6,178 nucleotides of DNA, taken from the NCBI GenBank assembly GCA_002393705.1, contig DGTH01000042.1, positions 1-6,178 of the forward strand, in the 5' to 3' direction. Positions 1-6,178 of this stretch are shown here, in pieces; the stretch's first letter is position 1; every line of letters starts with the position of its first letter. Position numbers and translations under genes: made by a program. The notes beneath the pieces were generated by a model, which did not search any database, was not told the DNA's origin, and saw only the letters and a list, made by a program, of their open reading frames with translations. The stretch is from Prevotella sp. UBA4341 (GTDB lineage Bacteria; Bacteroidota; Bacteroidia; Bacteroidales; Bacteroidaceae).

Positions 1-199
1 CAACCAGCAGGCTCTGGCCAAGGCTCAGCAGGAGAAGCTGAGCGTCATCCAGACCAAGGTGCTCGACGCCATCAAGTCGGTAGGTGAGTCTGGCGGTTAT
101 GTCTATATCATGGACACTGCAGCCGGCATTCCCTTCATCAGCTCAACGCTCAGCAAGGACGTGACGGCCGAGGTGAAGGCAAAACTCGGATTGCACTAA
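1..199 (+). CDS. OmpH/Skp family periplasmic chaperone, C-terminal part (5' end outside window)
   Basis: The reading frame is open from base 2 and ends at TAA 197-199, leaving the last 65 residues. The first part is rich in Gln, Ala, Lys and Glu (NQQALAKAQQEKL), as expected for the end of the long helical arm of Skp/OmpH proteins. It is followed by a C-terminal segment of the form GGYVYIMDT...PFISS...DVTAEV. The next gene carries the same pattern (GYAFIINT...PFIS...DVTQAV), so the two are tandem paralogues. Family members are periplasmic chaperones that hold unfolded outer-membrane proteins on the way to the Bam complex. In Bacteroidota such pairs commonly sit downstream of bamA, which would lie before this window; that is inference. 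The stop is 3 bp from the next ATG, so the two genes are very probably cotranscribed. The family call is firm, but the signal peptide and N-terminus cannot be judged here. Confidence 0.85.
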   Translation, partial: NQQALAKAQQEKLSVIQTKVLDAIKSVGESGGYVYIMDTAAGIPFISSTLSKDVTAEVKAKLGLH

Positions 200-202
200 G
201 CC

Positions 203-724
203 ATGAAGCGACTTGCAACCATCCTTATAGCCTTGTGCGCTGTCCTTGCTGTCTCAGCACAGCAGGACGGCGCATCGGCTTTCCGTTTCGGCTACCTCAG
301 CTACGACAGCGTGCTGCGCTCTACCTCTGAATATGCTATTGTTGAGGCCAACCTGGCCACCCTGACGGCCCAGTACGAGGCCGAAGCACAGCGTGCTCAG
401 CAGGAGTTTAACACCAAGTACGAGCAGTTCCTTGACGGACAGCGCGACTTCCCGCAGACTATTTTGGAGAAACGGCAGACTGAACTGCAGGAGATTATGG
501 AGAAGAATGTTGCTTTCAAGGAAGAAAGCAAACGTCTCTTAGAGACTGCCGAGCAGGAGGCCATGGCTCCGCTGCGTGCTGCCCTCAATGCCGCTATCAG
601 ACAGGTGGGGGCTGAGCGTGGCTACGCCTTCATCATCAATACAGACCAGAACGCCTGCCCCTTCATCTCGCCCCAGCAGGGTGAGGACGTTACTCAGGCA
701 GTGCTTGACATCATTAATCATTGA
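203..724 (+). CDS. OmpH/Skp family outer-membrane protein chaperone
   Basis: This 173-residue protein has a size typical of OmpH/Skp proteins. Residues 1-19 look like a Sec signal peptide: MKR, a hydrophobic stretch (LATILIALCAVLAV), then SAQ with likely cleavage after Ala19. There is no lipobox cysteine, so a soluble periplasmic product is expected. The mature protein opens with a short beta-like segment (FRFGYLSYDSVLRS, about 27-40). A long charged, Gln/Glu/Lys-rich helical region follows at about 45-125, matching the coiled-coil arms that enclose client proteins in Skp. A closing domain at about 126-173 contains GYAFIINT and PFIS. The ATG at 203 is chosen because it gives a clean signal peptide and lies 3 bp after the upstream stop. 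The gene is probably a tandem duplicate of the preceding ompH. Its stop (TGA 722-724) lies one codon before the murI start and in the same frame. Assisting outer-membrane protein assembly is inferred from the family. Confidence 0.88.
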   Translation: MKRLATILIALCAVLAVSAQQDGASAFRFGYLSYDSVLRSTSEYAIVEANLATLTAQYEAEAQRAQQEFNTKYEQFLDGQRDFPQTILEKRQTELQEIMEKNVAFKEESKRLLETAEQEAMAPLRAALNAAIRQVGAERGYAFIINTDQNACPFISPQQGEDVTQAVLDIINH

Positions 725-727
725 GAA

Positions 728-1549
728 TTGACAGGGCCAATAGGAATTTTTGACAGCGGATACGGGGGACTGACTATCCTGCATGGCATCAGGCAGCTGA
801 TGCCTGAGTACGATTATCTGTATCTGGGCGATAATGCCCGGGCACCCTATGGAACGCGCTCGTTCGACGTCGTCTATGAGTTTACTCGTCAGGCCGTCGA
901 GCGGCTTTTTTCGTTGGGATGCCAACTTGTCATTCTGGGCTGTAACACGGCCTCGGCCAAGGCCCTGCGAACCATTCAGCAGCATGACCTGCCGCTGTGG
1001 GACCCAGAGCGTCGTGTCCTGGGCATCATACGTCCCACTGCCGAGGTTATCGGCACGCTGACCAACACCCGCCATGTAGGCATCTTTGCAACAGAAGGAA
1101 CCATTCGCAGCCAGAGTTACGAAATGGAAATAGCCAAGCTTTGGCCCGACATTCACGTCAGCGGCGTGGCATGTCCCTTTTGGGTGCCTTTGGTAGAGTA
1201 TAACGAGGCTGACTCGCCAGGTGCCGACTACTTCGTCAAGAAGCGCATTGACCAGCTCCTGCGTATGGACAGTAAGATAGACACCATCATTCTGGGCTGC
1301 ACGCACTATCCGCTTCTGCTGCCCAAGATTCATAAGTACATTCCGCGTGGCATACGTATTGTGTCGCAGGGCGAGTATGTGGCCGAAAGTCTGCTGCATT
1401 ACTTCGAACATCACCCCCAGTTGGAACAGCGTTGCACCAAAGGCGGCAGCGTTCACTACCTGACGACCGAGAACCCAGAGAAGTTCAAGGAGTCAGCCCA
1501 GATTTTCCTGCACGAACCCGTTGAGGTGGAGAACATTAACTTAGGATAA
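728..1549 (+). CDS. murI: Glutamate racemase (TTG start)
   Basis: MurI interconverts L- and D-glutamate by a cofactor-independent two-cysteine mechanism in the cytoplasm and supplies D-Glu for the peptidoglycan stem peptide. The 273-residue length is normal. Visible family motifs are [12 protein letters not shown] (4-15, with Asp9 and Ser10), [11 protein letters not shown] (32-42), the first catalytic cysteine Cys72 in [20 protein letters not shown] (149-157), and the second catalytic cysteine Cys191 in GCTHYPLL with His193. The start is TTG 728: the upstream in-frame stop is at 722-724, only one GAA codon lies between, and the first internal Met (residue 25) falls after the essential DSGYGG loop. 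No Shine-Dalgarno sequence is evident. The close junction suggests translational coupling to ompH. All catalytic residues are present, so the enzyme should be active. The stop TAA 1547-1549 is 22 bp before purD. Confidence 0.96.
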   Translation: MTGPIGIFDSGYGGLTILHGIRQLMPEYDYLYLGDNARAPYGTRSFDVVYEFTRQAVERLFSLGCQLVILGCNTASAKALRTIQQHDLPLWDPERRVLGIIRPTAEVIGTLTNTRHVGIFATEGTIRSQSYEMEIAKLWPDIHVSGVACPFWVPLVEYNEADSPGADYFVKKRIDQLLRMDSKIDTIILGCTHYPLLLPKIHKYIPRGIRIVSQGEYVAESLLHYFEHHPQLEQRCTKGGSVHYLTTENPEKFKESAQIFLHEPVEVENINLG

Positions 1550-1571
1550 AAAAACATTCAAGACAGACATC

Positions 1572-2867
1572 ATGAACATACTACTTTTAGGCAGCGGCGG
1601 TCGTGAGCACGCCCTGGCGTGGAAGATTGCTCAGAGCAGCAAGTGTGAAAAACTCTACATTGCACCAGGCAATGCCGGAACGGCAAGTGTAGGCGAAAAC
1701 GTGGCCATGAAGGCCGACGACTTCGAGGCCATTAAGCAGTTCTGTGTCGAAAAGGCCGTCAACATGGTGGTCGTTGGCCCTGAAGACCCGTTGGTAAAGG
1801 GCATCTACGACGACCTGAAGGCCGACGTACGTACCAGCCAGATACCCGTCATCGGGCCGACGAAGGCCGGTGCGGTGCTCGAAGGCTCGAAAGACTTTGC
1901 CAAGGCCTTCATGCAGCGCCATCACATACCGACTGCGCGCTACCAGACCTTTACTCCCTCGACGGTGCAGGAGGGTTACGACTTCCTGGAGACCCTCCAG
2001 CCCCCCTACGTGCTGAAGGCCGACGGCCTTTGCGCTGGCAAGGGTGTACTCATTGTTCCCACCCTCGAGGAGGCCAAGCGCGAGCTGCACGACATGCTGG
2101 GTGGTATGTTTGGTGACGCCAGCAACCGTGTGGTCATCGAAGAGTTCATGCAGGGCATTGAGTGCTCCGTCTTTGTACTGACTGACGGCCAGCATTACCA
2201 GCTGCTGCCGGAGGCCAAGGACTACAAGCGCATTGGCGAAGGCGATACCGGGTTGAACACGGGCGGCATGGGAAGCGTGAGCCCTGTGCCCTTTGCCACA
2301 AAGGAGTGGATGCAGAAGGTGGAAGAGCGCATTATCCGTCCCACCATCGACGGCCTGCGCCAGGAGGGCATCCTCTATAAGGGTTTTATTTTCTTCGGAC
2401 TCATTAACCGGCTGCAAACCACAGCCGACGGCCGGCAGACCCAGGAGCCGTACGTCATTGAGTACAACTGCCGCATGGGCGACCCGGAGACCGAGACCGT
2501 CATGCTACGCCTGAAAAGCGACATTGTCGATTTGTTCGAGGGCGTGGCTGAGGGGCGTCTTGACGAGCACCCTGTCCAGTTCGACGAGCGCGCAGCCGTC
2601 TGCGTCATGTTGGTCAGCGGCGGCTATCCAGAAGCCTACAAGAAGGGCTACCCCATCACTGGCATTAGCGACGTGGAGGGCAGCATCGTCTTCCATGCCG
2701 GCACCGCCTTGAAGGACGGTCAGGTGGTGACCAATGGCGGCCGTGTCATCGCCGTCAGCAGTTATGGTGCCGACAAGGCCGAGGCCCTGAGAAAATCGTT
2801 CACCGAAGCCGAGAAGATACATTTCACCGACCAATATTTCAGACGCGACATCGGAGCAGACCTGTAA
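1572..2867 (+). CDS. purD: Phosphoribosylamine--glycine ligase (GAR synthetase)
   Basis: PurD joins glycine to 5-phosphoribosylamine using ATP to make glycinamide ribonucleotide, the second step of de novo purine synthesis, in the cytosol. The 431-residue length is typical of the monofunctional bacterial enzyme. The N-domain shows [10 protein letters not shown] (6-15) and VGPEDPL (68-74). The ATP-grasp region shows GSKDFAK (105-111), [11 protein letters not shown] (149-159), [12 protein letters not shown] (190-201), DYKR (217-220) and [15 protein letters not shown] (224-238). The metal/ATP-binding segment is [12 protein letters not shown] (297-308). The C-terminal domain contains VSGGYP (348-353) and TNGGRV (387-392). 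The ATG at 1572 places the GSGGREH loop at the expected distance from the N-terminus. The 22-bp upstream gap is A-rich with no Shine-Dalgarno sequence, as is usual in Bacteroidota. The stop TAA 2865-2867 directly abuts the ATG of the next gene, so the two are surely cotranscribed. Nothing in the sequence suggests fusion to purM or purN. Confidence 0.97.
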   Translation: MNILLLGSGGREHALAWKIAQSSKCEKLYIAPGNAGTASVGENVAMKADDFEAIKQFCVEKAVNMVVVGPEDPLVKGIYDDLKADVRTSQIPVIGPTKAGAVLEGSKDFAKAFMQRHHIPTARYQTFTPSTVQEGYDFLETLQPPYVLKADGLCAGKGVLIVPTLEEAKRELHDMLGGMFGDASNRVVIEEFMQGIECSVFVLTDGQHYQLLPEAKDYKRIGEGDTGLNTGGMGSVSPVPFATKEWMQKVEERIIRPTIDGLRQEGILYKGFIFFGLINRLQTTADGRQTQEPYVIEYNCRMGDPETETVMLRLKSDIVDLFEGVAEGRLDEHPVQFDERAAVCVMLVSGGYPEAYKKGYPITGISDVEGSIVFHAGTALKDGQVVTNGGRVIAVSSYGADKAEALRKSFTEAEKIHFTDQYFRRDIGADL

Positions 2868-3803
2868 ATGCAGAAACGCCTACAGAACAGAGTAGCAGAG
2901 AGCCGGACGACGCTGCCCGTAGTGGCCGCCTATGCCGTAGCCGTATGGGTTGCGGCCGGTTTGTTGACGTACCAGTCGTGGCTGTCGTTCGTGGCAATGG
3001 CTGTCACAACGTACCTCATGGTCGAGTTGAACAACCAGAATGCCCTCATCCGCATTTATTCGCGCATGGTCAGCTGCTCCTTTCTGGTGCTGTCGTGTGC
3101 TGCTATGTTCCTGTTTCCCTCGTGGAAGGCGGCTGTAGGCTGCCTCTGCTTCGTGACTTTCCTGCTGTTGCTTAGCCGTACCTATCAGGATAAGCAGTCG
3201 CCAGGCAGGACGTTTTATGCTTTCTGCTTTTTGGGATTCGCCAGCCTCATTCACGCTCACATACTTTATTTCCTGCCCCTGTTCTGGCTGTTCATGGCCT
3301 TTAAGGTGCTCTCGCTCTCGTGGCGTACGTTCTTTGCCTCGCTCTTGGGTGTGCTGCTGCCTTACTGGCTGGCGCTGCCCTATTTCATCTGGCAGGCCGA
3401 CTTCTCGCTTCTGGCCGGCCACTTCATGTCGCTGTTGCAGGTGGAGCCGTTTGACTATGCCACGCTCAGCGTCCAGCAGGTGGTCTATTTCCTCTTCCTG
3501 GTGGCGCTCTGTTTGACGGGCACTGTTCACTACCTGCGTACCCGCTACAAGGACAAGATACGTACGCGTCTGCTCTACGACTGCTTTGTCATCATGACAT
3601 GGCTTTGCGCTGTACTCCTGGTCTTGCAGCCGAAACACGCGACGCTTCTGCTGCCTATGATGGTGGTCTCTCTCAGCACGCTCATAGGCCACTTTCTGGC
3701 CCTTACCTCAACGCGCTGGACCAATATCGGCTTCTACGTCATCATGGTACTTTCACTCCTCATTACCGCTTTCAACTTATGGATTCCTTCATTGCACTTC
3801 TAA
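2868..3803 (+). CDS. Polytopic inner-membrane protein of unknown function
   Basis: I cannot assign this 311-residue protein to a characterised family. It is strongly hydrophobic, with about 9-10 likely membrane segments near residues 16-33, 37-52, 66-84, 88-103, 115-147 (probably two), 154-176, 203-221, 236-253, 258-280 and 287-305. The N-terminus (MQKRLQNRVAESR) is basic and probably cytoplasmic. Short polar stretches include NNQN (55-58), RTYQDKQSPGR (104-114) and the basic loop RTRYKDKIRTR (224-234). No catalytic motif is obvious. The pattern of an early Asn-rich loop, an LFPS turn (82-85) and a WR before a later helix (152-153) loosely recalls the uncharacterised DUF6427 membrane proteins of Bacteroidota; this is an impression, not a demonstrated match. 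The ATG immediately follows the purD stop, and the 3' end overlaps the next gene by 25 bp, so it is expressed as part of the operon. The reading frame is clearly real given its position and continuous helix-like composition. Confidence 0.8.
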   Translation: MQKRLQNRVAESRTTLPVVAAYAVAVWVAAGLLTYQSWLSFVAMAVTTYLMVELNNQNALIRIYSRMVSCSFLVLSCAAMFLFPSWKAAVGCLCFVTFLLLLSRTYQDKQSPGRTFYAFCFLGFASLIHAHILYFLPLFWLFMAFKVLSLSWRTFFASLLGVLLPYWLALPYFIWQADFSLLAGHFMSLLQVEPFDYATLSVQQVVYFLFLVALCLTGTVHYLRTRYKDKIRTRLLYDCFVIMTWLCAVLLVLQPKHATLLLPMMVVSLSTLIGHFLALTSTRWTNIGFYVIMVLSLLITAFNLWIPSLHF

Positions 3804-4231
3804 CCGAGTGGGGTTATGCCGGACTCTTCATAGGTGCTGTGCTGGCAGGCAGCGTGCTGCCCTTCAACAGCGAGACCATTATGGCCGCACTCTACGTGGC
3901 CGGTCTCGACCCTTGGGCGCTTATCTTCTGGGGAACGCTGGGCAACATCATAGGTTCCGTCATCAACTATTTTGTCGGGCGCATGGGCAAGATGGAGTGG
4001 ATAGAACGCTACCTGCGCGTCAAGCGCGAGAAACTGGAGCGTGCCCAGCGCTGGGTAGCCAAGTGGGGACCGTGGATGGGTCTGTTGGCTTGGATTCCCC
4101 TGTTGGGCAGCGCCATCACCGTGGCACTGGGGCTGATGCGCTCCAACATGCCCCTCACGTTTACGGCCATCAGCATCGGCAAGTTTGTGCGTTACGTTCT
4201 CGTTATCTATGGCACAAGTCTTTTTATGTAA
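3779..4231 (+). CDS. YqaA/DedA-like (VTT/SNARE-associated domain) small membrane protein
   Basis: This 150-residue integral membrane protein has the short YqaA-type layout of the DedA superfamily (VTT domain). The motif LAGSVLPFNSETIMAAL (22-38) has the conserved Pro28 and acidic Glu32 of the re-entrant loop. A glycine-rich helix GTLGNIIGSVINYFVGR (52-68) is typical of the family. A basic stretch (70-96) precedes GLLAWIPLLGSAITVALG (101-118), and GKFVRY (134-139) lies near the C-terminus. DedA-superfamily proteins are linked to lipid flipping, including undecaprenyl phosphate recycling, and to membrane homeostasis; the substrate of YqaA-type members is not settled. The frame extends upstream to an ATG at 3599, but the ATG at 3779 is preferred: it gives the normal family N-terminus (MDSFIALLTEWGYAGLF) and reduces overlap with the preceding gene to 25 bp. 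Translation is probably coupled to that gene. A link to peptidoglycan lipid carrier use, given murI upstream, is speculative. Confidence 0.87.
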   Translation: MDSFIALLTEWGYAGLFIGAVLAGSVLPFNSETIMAALYVAGLDPWALIFWGTLGNIIGSVINYFVGRMGKMEWIERYLRVKREKLERAQRWVAKWGPWMGLLAWIPLLGSAITVALGLMRSNMPLTFTAISIGKFVRYVLVIYGTSLFM

Positions 4232-4243
4232 AAGAAACTATTA

Positions 4244-4278
4244 AAAATCGTAAATCGGCAATAGTAAGTCGCAAATTA
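4244..4278 (+). repeat. Degenerate 7-bp periodic array upstream of promoter
   Basis: Five consecutive heptads fit a common pattern in strict 7-bp phase: AAAATCG, TAAATCG, GCAATAG, TAAGTCG and CAAATTA (consensus TAAATCG). The T at position 5 and the A at position 3 are constant. The array ends 4 bp before the TACCTTTG element and occupies the place where a -33 TTTG motif would be expected, which is absent. It may be a regulator or sigma-factor contact region, or a low-complexity remnant. Function is unknown. Confidence 0.5.
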
Positions 4279-4282
4279 TTAT

Positions 4283-4290
4283 TACCTTTG
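4283..4290 (+). promoter_or_regulatory. Bacteroidota -7 promoter element (TACCTTTG)
   Basis: TACCTTTG matches the TAnnTTTG consensus recognised by the primary sigma factor of Bacteroidota exactly, and its flanks (ATTACCTTTGCAC) also look typical. Transcription would be expected to start a few bases downstream, giving a leader of roughly 25 nt before the ATG at 4322. No TTTG-type -33 element is seen 19-21 bp upstream, where the heptad array lies instead. It probably drives the DUF2723 gene independently of the upstream operon. Confidence 0.72.
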
Positions 4291-4307
4291 CACATTATTT
4301 ATATTGA

Positions 4308-4319
4308 TAATAGCTATTA
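4308..4319. promoter_or_regulatory. Perfect 12-bp palindrome in the leader of the DUF2723 gene
   Basis: TAATAGCTATTA is a perfect inverted repeat with no spacer, ending 2 bp before the ATG at 4322 and inside the predicted 5' leader. A symmetric site here could be an operator for a dimeric repressor. As RNA it has no loop, so it would not make a stable hairpin alone. In AT-rich DNA a short palindrome can also occur by chance, so the regulatory role is tentative. Confidence 0.25.
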
Positions 4320-4321
4320 AG

Positions 4322-6178
4322 ATGAAAAAATTCAGACTGGTGGATAATGCATTCGGCTGGCTGGCATTCCTTATAGCCGCCATTTGTTATATCTCCACGA
4401 TCGAACCGACTGCCTCGTTCTGGGACTGCCCGGAATTTATTTCAACAGGTTATAAACTCGAAGTAGGCCACCCGCCCGGTGCCCCCTTCTTCATGCTTAC
4501 GGCCAACTTGTTCTCGCAATTGGTCAGCGACCCCAGTCAGGTGGCTTATATGGTCAACGTGATGAGCGCCTTGCTCTCGGCATGTACCATTCTGTTCCTC
4601 TTCTGGACGGTTACCCACTTGGTGCGCCGCCTGCTCATTGACAGTTGGGACGAGCTGACCCCCGCCAAGACCATTGCCATTGAGGCGTCGGGCATGGTGG
4701 GTGCGCTCATCTATGCCTTCAGCGACACCTTCTGGTTCTCGGCCGTCGAGGGCGAGGTCTATGCCTACTCCTCGGCCTTCACCGCTGTGGTGTTCTGGCT
4801 CATCCTGAAGTGGGAAGACCACGCCGACGAGCCGCATGCCGACCGCTGGCTTATTCTTATTTTCTACATGACGGGCCTCTCCATTGGTGTCCACTTGCTC
4901 AACCTGCTCTGCCTGCCGGCCATCGTGCTCGTGTGGTACTACAAGCGCTACCAGCATCAGGACCCCAAAAAGGACCTGAAGGGCTCGCTCATTGCCTTGG
5001 GCATTTCGTTTGTCATTTTGGCTGCCGTGCTCTATGGCGTCGTGCCCGGCATTGTGCGTGTAGGCGGCTGGTTCGAGCTGTTCTTCGTCAATACGTTAGG
5101 CTGTCCGTTCAATACAGGCGAAATCGTCTATATTGCCCTGCTCATCGGCATCACCGTATGGGCTATCTACGAAACCTTCTGCAACCGTAGCTCCTTGCGC
5201 CAGAACGTGGCCTTCACGCTGGCCATTGGCCTGCTTGGCATTCCCTTTACGGGCTGGAGCCTGCTCTCGGTGCTCTTTGGTTTCGTGGTGCTGATTGTCG
5301 TGTTCTTCATTCTGCAGTACAAGCAGGCAGGAAAGCCGCTCATTAGCGCTCGTGTTAAGAACACCTCGTTGCTCTGTATGCTGATGCTGATTATTGGCTA
5401 CTCTTCGTATGCCGTCATCGTCATACGCTCGTCTGCCAACCCGCCCATGGACCAGAACTCGCCAGAGGACTTCTTCACCCTGGGCGAATACATGGGCCGT
5501 GAGCAGTATGGTACACGCCCCTTGTTCTACGGTCAGGCCTTCACCTCGCAGGTAGAGCTCGAAGTGGATGGCAAGTACTGCAAGCCCGTCGTCAAGAAGG
5601 GCGACCCCGTCTATCAGCGTAAGGAGAAAGCCTCGCCCGACGAGCCCGACCAGTACTTCGTGCTCAACACCAAAGACCAGTACAAGTACGCCCAGAACAT
5701 GCTCTTCCCCCGCATGTATGACTCCAGCCATGGCCAGGGTTACGACATGTGGATGAACGGCATCGATGGCACGGAGGTCAGCTACGACCGCTGTGGCGAA
5801 CCGATGACCGTCATGATGCCCTCGCAGATTGACAACCTGTGGTTCTTCATCACCTACCAGTGCAACTTCATGTACTGGCGCTACTTCATGTGGAACTTCG
5901 CTGGCCGCCAGAACGACATTCAGGGCAACGGCGAGCCCGAGCACGGCAACTGGATAACAGGCATTGCTCCGCTCGACAACTTGCGCTTAGGCAATCAGGA
6001 CAACCTGCCCGACGACCTGAAGAACAACAAGGGTCACAACGTCTTCTACTGTCTGCCCCTCATCCTCGGACTGCTGGGACTCTTCTGGCAGTCGCTCATG
6101 AAGCAGCAGAAGGGCATACGCCAGTTCTGGGTGGTCTTCTTCCTCTTCTTCATGACCGGTCTGGCCATCGTCATCTAC
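4322..6178 (+). CDS. DUF2723 family membrane protein, putative GT-C glycosyltransferase (3' end outside window)
   Basis: The frame opens at ATG 4322 and stays open for 619 codons to the window edge with no stop; bacteroidete members are usually around 1000 residues or more, so roughly the first 60% is seen. The N-terminus has one membrane helix (about 10-27), then the family signature FWDCPEFISTGYKLEVGHPPGAP (33-55), with Asp35 and Glu38 in the first outer loop and the HPPG motif. A second signature, FSDTFWFSAVEGEVYAY (133-149), follows a run of helices. Many further helices extend to about residue 368. Then comes a more polar, probably periplasmic part with EQYGTRPLFYGQ and WRYFMWNFAGRQNDIQ, and helices resume near the window end. 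DUF2723 is related to TMEM260, reported as a protein O-mannosyltransferase, with a polyprenol-phosphate sugar donor expected for the GT-C fold. A role in Bacteroidota protein O-glycosylation is inferred. The ATG is supported by the promoter about 30 bp upstream and by a family-like N-terminus. Confidence 0.88.
   Translation, partial: MKKFRLVDNAFGWLAFLIAAICYISTIEPTASFWDCPEFISTGYKLEVGHPPGAPFFMLTANLFSQLVSDPSQVAYMVNVMSALLSACTILFLFWTVTHLVRRLLIDSWDELTPAKTIAIEASGMVGALIYAFSDTFWFSAVEGEVYAYSSAFTAVVFWLILKWEDHADEPHADRWLILIFYMTGLSIGVHLLNLLCLPAIVLVWYYKRYQHQDPKKDLKGSLIALGISFVILAAVLYGVVPGIVRVGGWFELFFVNTLGCPFNTGEIVYIALLIGITVWAIYETFCNRSSLRQNVAFTLAIGLLGIPFTGWSLLSVLFGFVVLIVVFFILQYKQAGKPLISARVKNTSLLCMLMLIIGYSSYAVIVIRSSANPPMDQNSPEDFFTLGEYMGREQYGTRPLFYGQAFTSQVELEVDGKYCKPVVKKGDPVYQRKEKASPDEPDQYFVLNTKDQYKYAQNMLFPRMYDSSHGQGYDMWMNGIDGTEVSYDRCGEPMTVMMPSQIDNLWFFITYQCNFMYWRYFMWNFAGRQNDIQGNGEPEHGNWITGIAPLDNLRLGNQDNLPDDLKNNKGHNVFYCLPLILGLLGLFWQSLMKQQKGIRQFWVVFFLFFMTGLAIVIY

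Larger units (their letters stand above)
4232..4321 (+). other. AT-rich intergenic region separating two transcription units
   Basis: This 90-bp stretch is the only sizeable noncoding DNA in the window and is much more AT-rich than the flanking genes. It contains, in order, a 7-bp periodic array (4244-4278), a Bacteroidota-type promoter element (4283-4290) and a 12-bp palindrome (4308-4319) just before the ATG at 4322. I see no convincing intrinsic terminator for the upstream operon, so some readthrough into the downstream gene is possible. Confidence 0.75.

Noticed and set aside
539..1456. 305-codon minus-strand open frame opposite ompH and murI
   Set aside because: It lies fully antisense to genes with clear family motifs, its translation has no recognisable domain, and it has no promoter-like context. 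It is a by-product of codon bias in a GC-rich gene.
1587..2417. 276-codon minus-strand open frame opposite purD
   Set aside because: purD is certain on the + strand, and the antisense translation is Val/Leu/His-rich without motifs, typical of a shadow frame.
2880..3692. 270-codon minus-strand open frame opposite the unknown membrane protein
   Set aside because: I considered it because the + strand gene is uncharacterised. The antisense product is very Arg/Gln/Glu/His-rich with no fold-like pattern, as expected for the complement of a hydrophobic gene. The + strand frame fits the operon spacing exactly.
3599..3778. N-terminal extension of the DedA-like gene to the ATG at 3599
   Set aside because: The extra 60 residues are non-hydrophobic, unlike family N-termini, and would overlap the previous gene by about 200 bp. 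The ATG at 3779 gives a standard YqaA-like start.
4220..4234. CTTTT/AAAAG inverted repeat at the end of the DedA-like gene as a terminator
   Set aside because: The stem is only five mostly A-T pairs, overlaps the stop codon and has no following T-run, so it is too weak to call an intrinsic terminator.
5096..5944. 282-codon minus-strand open frame opposite the DUF2723 gene
   Set aside because: The + strand carries strong DUF2723 motifs throughout this interval; the antisense frame has none.

Overview
The window looks like a piece of a Bacteroidota chromosome, most likely from a GC-rich member of the Prevotellaceae. The family and genus are inferred from protein resemblance and promoter style; no 16S rRNA gene or other decisive marker is present. 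Supporting signs are tandem OmpH/Skp genes next to murI, a DUF2723-type membrane protein with bacteroidete-style motifs, absence of clear Shine-Dalgarno sequences, and a TAnnTTTG promoter element (TACCTTTG) ahead of the last gene. All genes lie on the + strand and coding density is very high.

Region 1 (1-1549) is an envelope module. It holds the 3' end of one OmpH/Skp-like periplasmic chaperone gene, a complete second paralogue (203-724), and murI, glutamate racemase (728-1549). murI begins at a TTG codon in the same reading frame as the upstream ompH, one codon after its stop.

Region 2 (1572-4231) continues the run with purD (1572-2867), a 311-residue polytopic membrane protein of unknown function whose ATG directly follows the purD stop (2868-3803), and a short DedA/YqaA-like membrane protein that overlaps it by 25 bp (3779-4231). 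Gaps of 22 bp or less, or overlaps, suggest that bases 1-4231 are one transcription unit joining outer-membrane protein chaperoning, D-glutamate supply for peptidoglycan, a purine biosynthesis step and two membrane proteins.

Region 3 (4232-6178) starts with a 90-bp AT-rich intergenic stretch, the only sizeable one in the window. It contains a degenerate 7-bp periodic array (consensus TAAATCG), a TACCTTTG promoter element and a 12-bp perfect palindrome just before the next ATG. A large DUF2723 membrane protein (GT-C-like, related to the TMEM260 O-mannosyltransferase family) then runs off the end of the window.

I see no tRNA, rRNA, CRISPR array, insertion sequence or phage gene. This is mostly an ordinary core-genome region. 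The least explained items are the 311-residue membrane protein, the heptad array at the promoter and the in-frame ompH/murI junction.
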